A stretch of DNA of 64,000 nucleotides. It comes from Apoda limacodes (Eukaryota; Arthropoda; Insecta; Lepidoptera; Limacodidae). Location of the stretch: assembly GCA_946406115.1 (NCBI GenBank), contig OX291555.1, positions 14,402,001 through 14,466,000 of the forward strand. Reading direction: 5' to 3'. Each line of letters starts with the position of its first letter. Position 1 is the first letter of the stretch. Both the position numbers and the translations under genes were made by a program. The notes beneath the pieces are model-generated. The model worked only from the letters and a program-made list of their open reading frames with translations, did no database searches and was not told the origin of the DNA. Positions 62,196 through 64,000 of the stretch are shown in pieces.

Positions 62196-62495
62196 TTTTT
62201 GTAGGGTTCCGTACCTGAAAGGTAATGAGGAACCCTATTACTAAGGCTTCGCTGTCCGTCCGTCCGTCCGTTTGTCACCAGGCTGTATCTCATGAACCGT
62301 TATAGTCAGACAGTTAAAATTTTCACAGAAGATGTATTTCTGTTGCCGCTATAACAGCAAATACTAAAAAACAGAATAAATATATATTTAAGGGGGCTCC
62401 CATACAACATACGTGATTTTCTTGCTCGTTTTTGTTGATAATGGTACGGAACCCTTCGTGCGCGAGTCTGACTCGCACTTGGCCGATTTTTTTTT
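62196..62495 (+). repeat. Lepidopteran GGGTTCCGTACC interspersed repeat, copy 2
   Basis: Closely similar to 4518-4787: T-run, GTAGGGTTCCGTACCTGAAA, the CCGT microsatellite, ATCTCATGAACCGT, GATAATGGTACGGAACCCTT, and CGCACTTGGCCGATTTTTTT at the end. Confidence 0.85.
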
Positions 62496-62789
62496 AAAGT
62501 TTTGTATACATTAATAAAAAATATTAAAATAGTCACAAACAAAATATAAAACAGAAATTGCAGGTCATATGCCACCCTAGATTTATTTCTTAACCGAACG
62601 GGTCCCTTCTTTTATCAGGTTGCAGTTTAACCAGAAGAAAGACCCCAGAGACTGCGTATTTTCGGATAGGTGTTAAGCAACATAGTTCAGCAACTTCGTC
62701 GTTTATCGTGGCTCGTAGGACATAATTTCACAGGAACCTTCTTCTTCGAAGATTTAGGGTGTAAAATAACGTACAGAAACTACAGAACG

Positions 62790-62890
62790 GAGTTATTTAA
62801 GAAAGGAGTGATTTTAGATTTTCAAAGGGTCGACAACACACGAGTTATATTTGCTACATAGGCTTGTTTGCCACCTTAATAATATAACCT
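62790..62890 (+). mobile_element. Internally deleted tail of the 47-kb LINE family
   Basis: AAAGGGTCGACAACACACGA with GTTATATTTGC is followed directly by GCTTGTTTGCCACCTTAATA. These are the two ends of the tail seen at 59040-59150, with the middle lost. Confidence 0.6.
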
Positions 62891-64000
62891 AACCTATACC
62901 TATACCTAACCTATAGTATAACCTAAACTTGAGGACGTATTCTACATTAGTGAGTTTAATTAATTACCATATCAAGAACGAGCAAAACTAAGATATTCCT
63001 AAATCATAAACTTTCTTAGATCTCCAATCTTTGCAAAAAAAAAAAACAAAAGACCTAACAGACATGACTTGTCTTCTAAATGTATTAACATCACCCTATC
63101 AATCTCAAAGCTGCCCAACAACCCGAAACGCTTTTAAACAACACAACAAATAAAATAAAAAAGCTAAGGAATCCCCCATTTAACCCCTGACCCTCGACCT
63201 ACAAGGTTAGGACGAGAGAATTATTCACTTCGCGTTACATGCTTTTAGCTTTCAACCAGTCCCTTTGCGTCGCGGCCTGTCGCGCTTCCCGAAGAGGCTT
63301 TTTACGTGACGAAATAAACGAAAACGTTTAGGGAAGAAAAGGAGAACCGACAATTTTTGTTATATAACGATAATGTTTCGTGACACGTTTTTAAATAGGT
63401 CGGACAGGGTTGTATTTTTTTTTTATCAGGCTTTTAAGCTTTCCATTTAGATATCGAGTGAAAAAATTTAATACTTACGTTTCCTTGCCATTTATCCTAA
63501 TCAAAAACCATTTTGTGTAATATCCAGATTTCATTGCTTCCAGCCGTTATTACCTTTCTGGCAGAATTGTACAGCACACGTACTAACTATAGCAATTTAT
63601 GCAATGCCATATGACCTCTCTTCATCGCTCTCTACAGTCGTAACCGCTAGGTAATTCAATCCTGATTTAGCCATATCTTGAGCCAGTTACCCATAAATGA
63701 GTCTCGTGGGCTGGCACTGTTGTTCTTGAAATCTCGTTCGAGATTTTGACTACTATGGTGAGACTGAGATAGTAATGGTAAATCTGCTGGAAGAAGATGC
63801 CAATACCTGAAAATTAGGTAGGTATAACAGCCCACCTACCAGCCATTGAAAGGCGAGCGGGCTTTTTTAGCTTCAAAACTTAATTTGTAACATCGAAAAT
63901 TGTTCCCGCATGGCTTACAAAACACCTTATCCTTCTTACAAAGTAACTTAAGTAAAAACATTGTGCGTCCCTATAAGGTCATTACGTAGAGCACATGTTA
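62891..64000. other. Noncoding to the window end
   Basis: Starts with CCTAACCTATA-type low-complexity DNA (about 62885-62925). An 8-bp inverted repeat, AAATCTCG-TT-CGAGATTT, lies near 63729-63747. No gene is supported. Confidence 0.5.

Noticed and set aside
1..64000. CRISPR array, operon or bacterial defence system
   Set aside because: The sequence is an animal nuclear genome. The only regular repeat array (22738-23652) has no unique spacers.

Overview
The window looks like a piece of nuclear genome from a moth or butterfly (Lepidoptera). The evidence is the very AT-rich, intron-scale noncoding DNA, eukaryotic polyadenylation signals, and repeats of lepidopteran type: a tRNA-derived SINE, jockey/CR1-type LINE remnants, a copia-like LTR element, and the GGGTTCCGTACC / CTTGGCCGATTTTT and GTGAAAGTAACTCTGTCTG families. 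There are no operons, ribosome binding sites or CRISPR arrays. The repeat-family assignments come from recognition by eye, not from a library search.

Host genes. Only two intact genes are convincing. Both are single-exon short-chain dehydrogenases/reductases (SDRs): SDR1 at 9560-10330 (+) and SDR2 at 30596-31357 (-). A third relative at 5432-6120 (+) is a decayed pseudogene. The three are similar over their whole length and form a small dispersed family cluster. SDR2 has Phe in place of the catalytic Tyr and Gly at the catalytic Ser position, and the pseudogene has the same Phe. SDR1 keeps Tyr and Lys, but its Ser is one residue out of place.

Mobile elements. A copia-like element (about 32750-35361, +) has a candidate 5' LTR, a tRNA-iMet-type primer binding site, and gag, protease and integrase regions, but stops before reverse transcriptase. 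It is broken by frameshifts and stops. A 5'-truncated LINE lies at 38655-40172 (+). A second LINE, internally deleted, lies at 47040-47645 (-), and further 3' tails of its family sit near 36.3, 59.0 and 62.8 kb. A tRNA-derived SINE lies at 19985-20293 (-).

Structural repeats. The main ones are an ~8.5-copy array of ~104-bp monomers (22738-23652) that carry a TGACAGCTGTCA palindrome; a 389-bp fold-back element with TA at both ends (24395-24783), next to a GC-rich block; two near-identical 137-bp units (46484-46757) with diverged relatives at 10.7-11.2 kb; a ~350-bp repeat in opposite orientations at 7.5 and 28.5 kb; and several local duplications and hairpins.

The rest, most of the window, is AT-rich DNA with no supported gene. 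Many of its open frames begin at TTG or lie inside repeats. I found no convincing new multi-gene system. The points most worth following are the catalytically altered SDR lineage, the palindrome-bearing array and the fold-back element.
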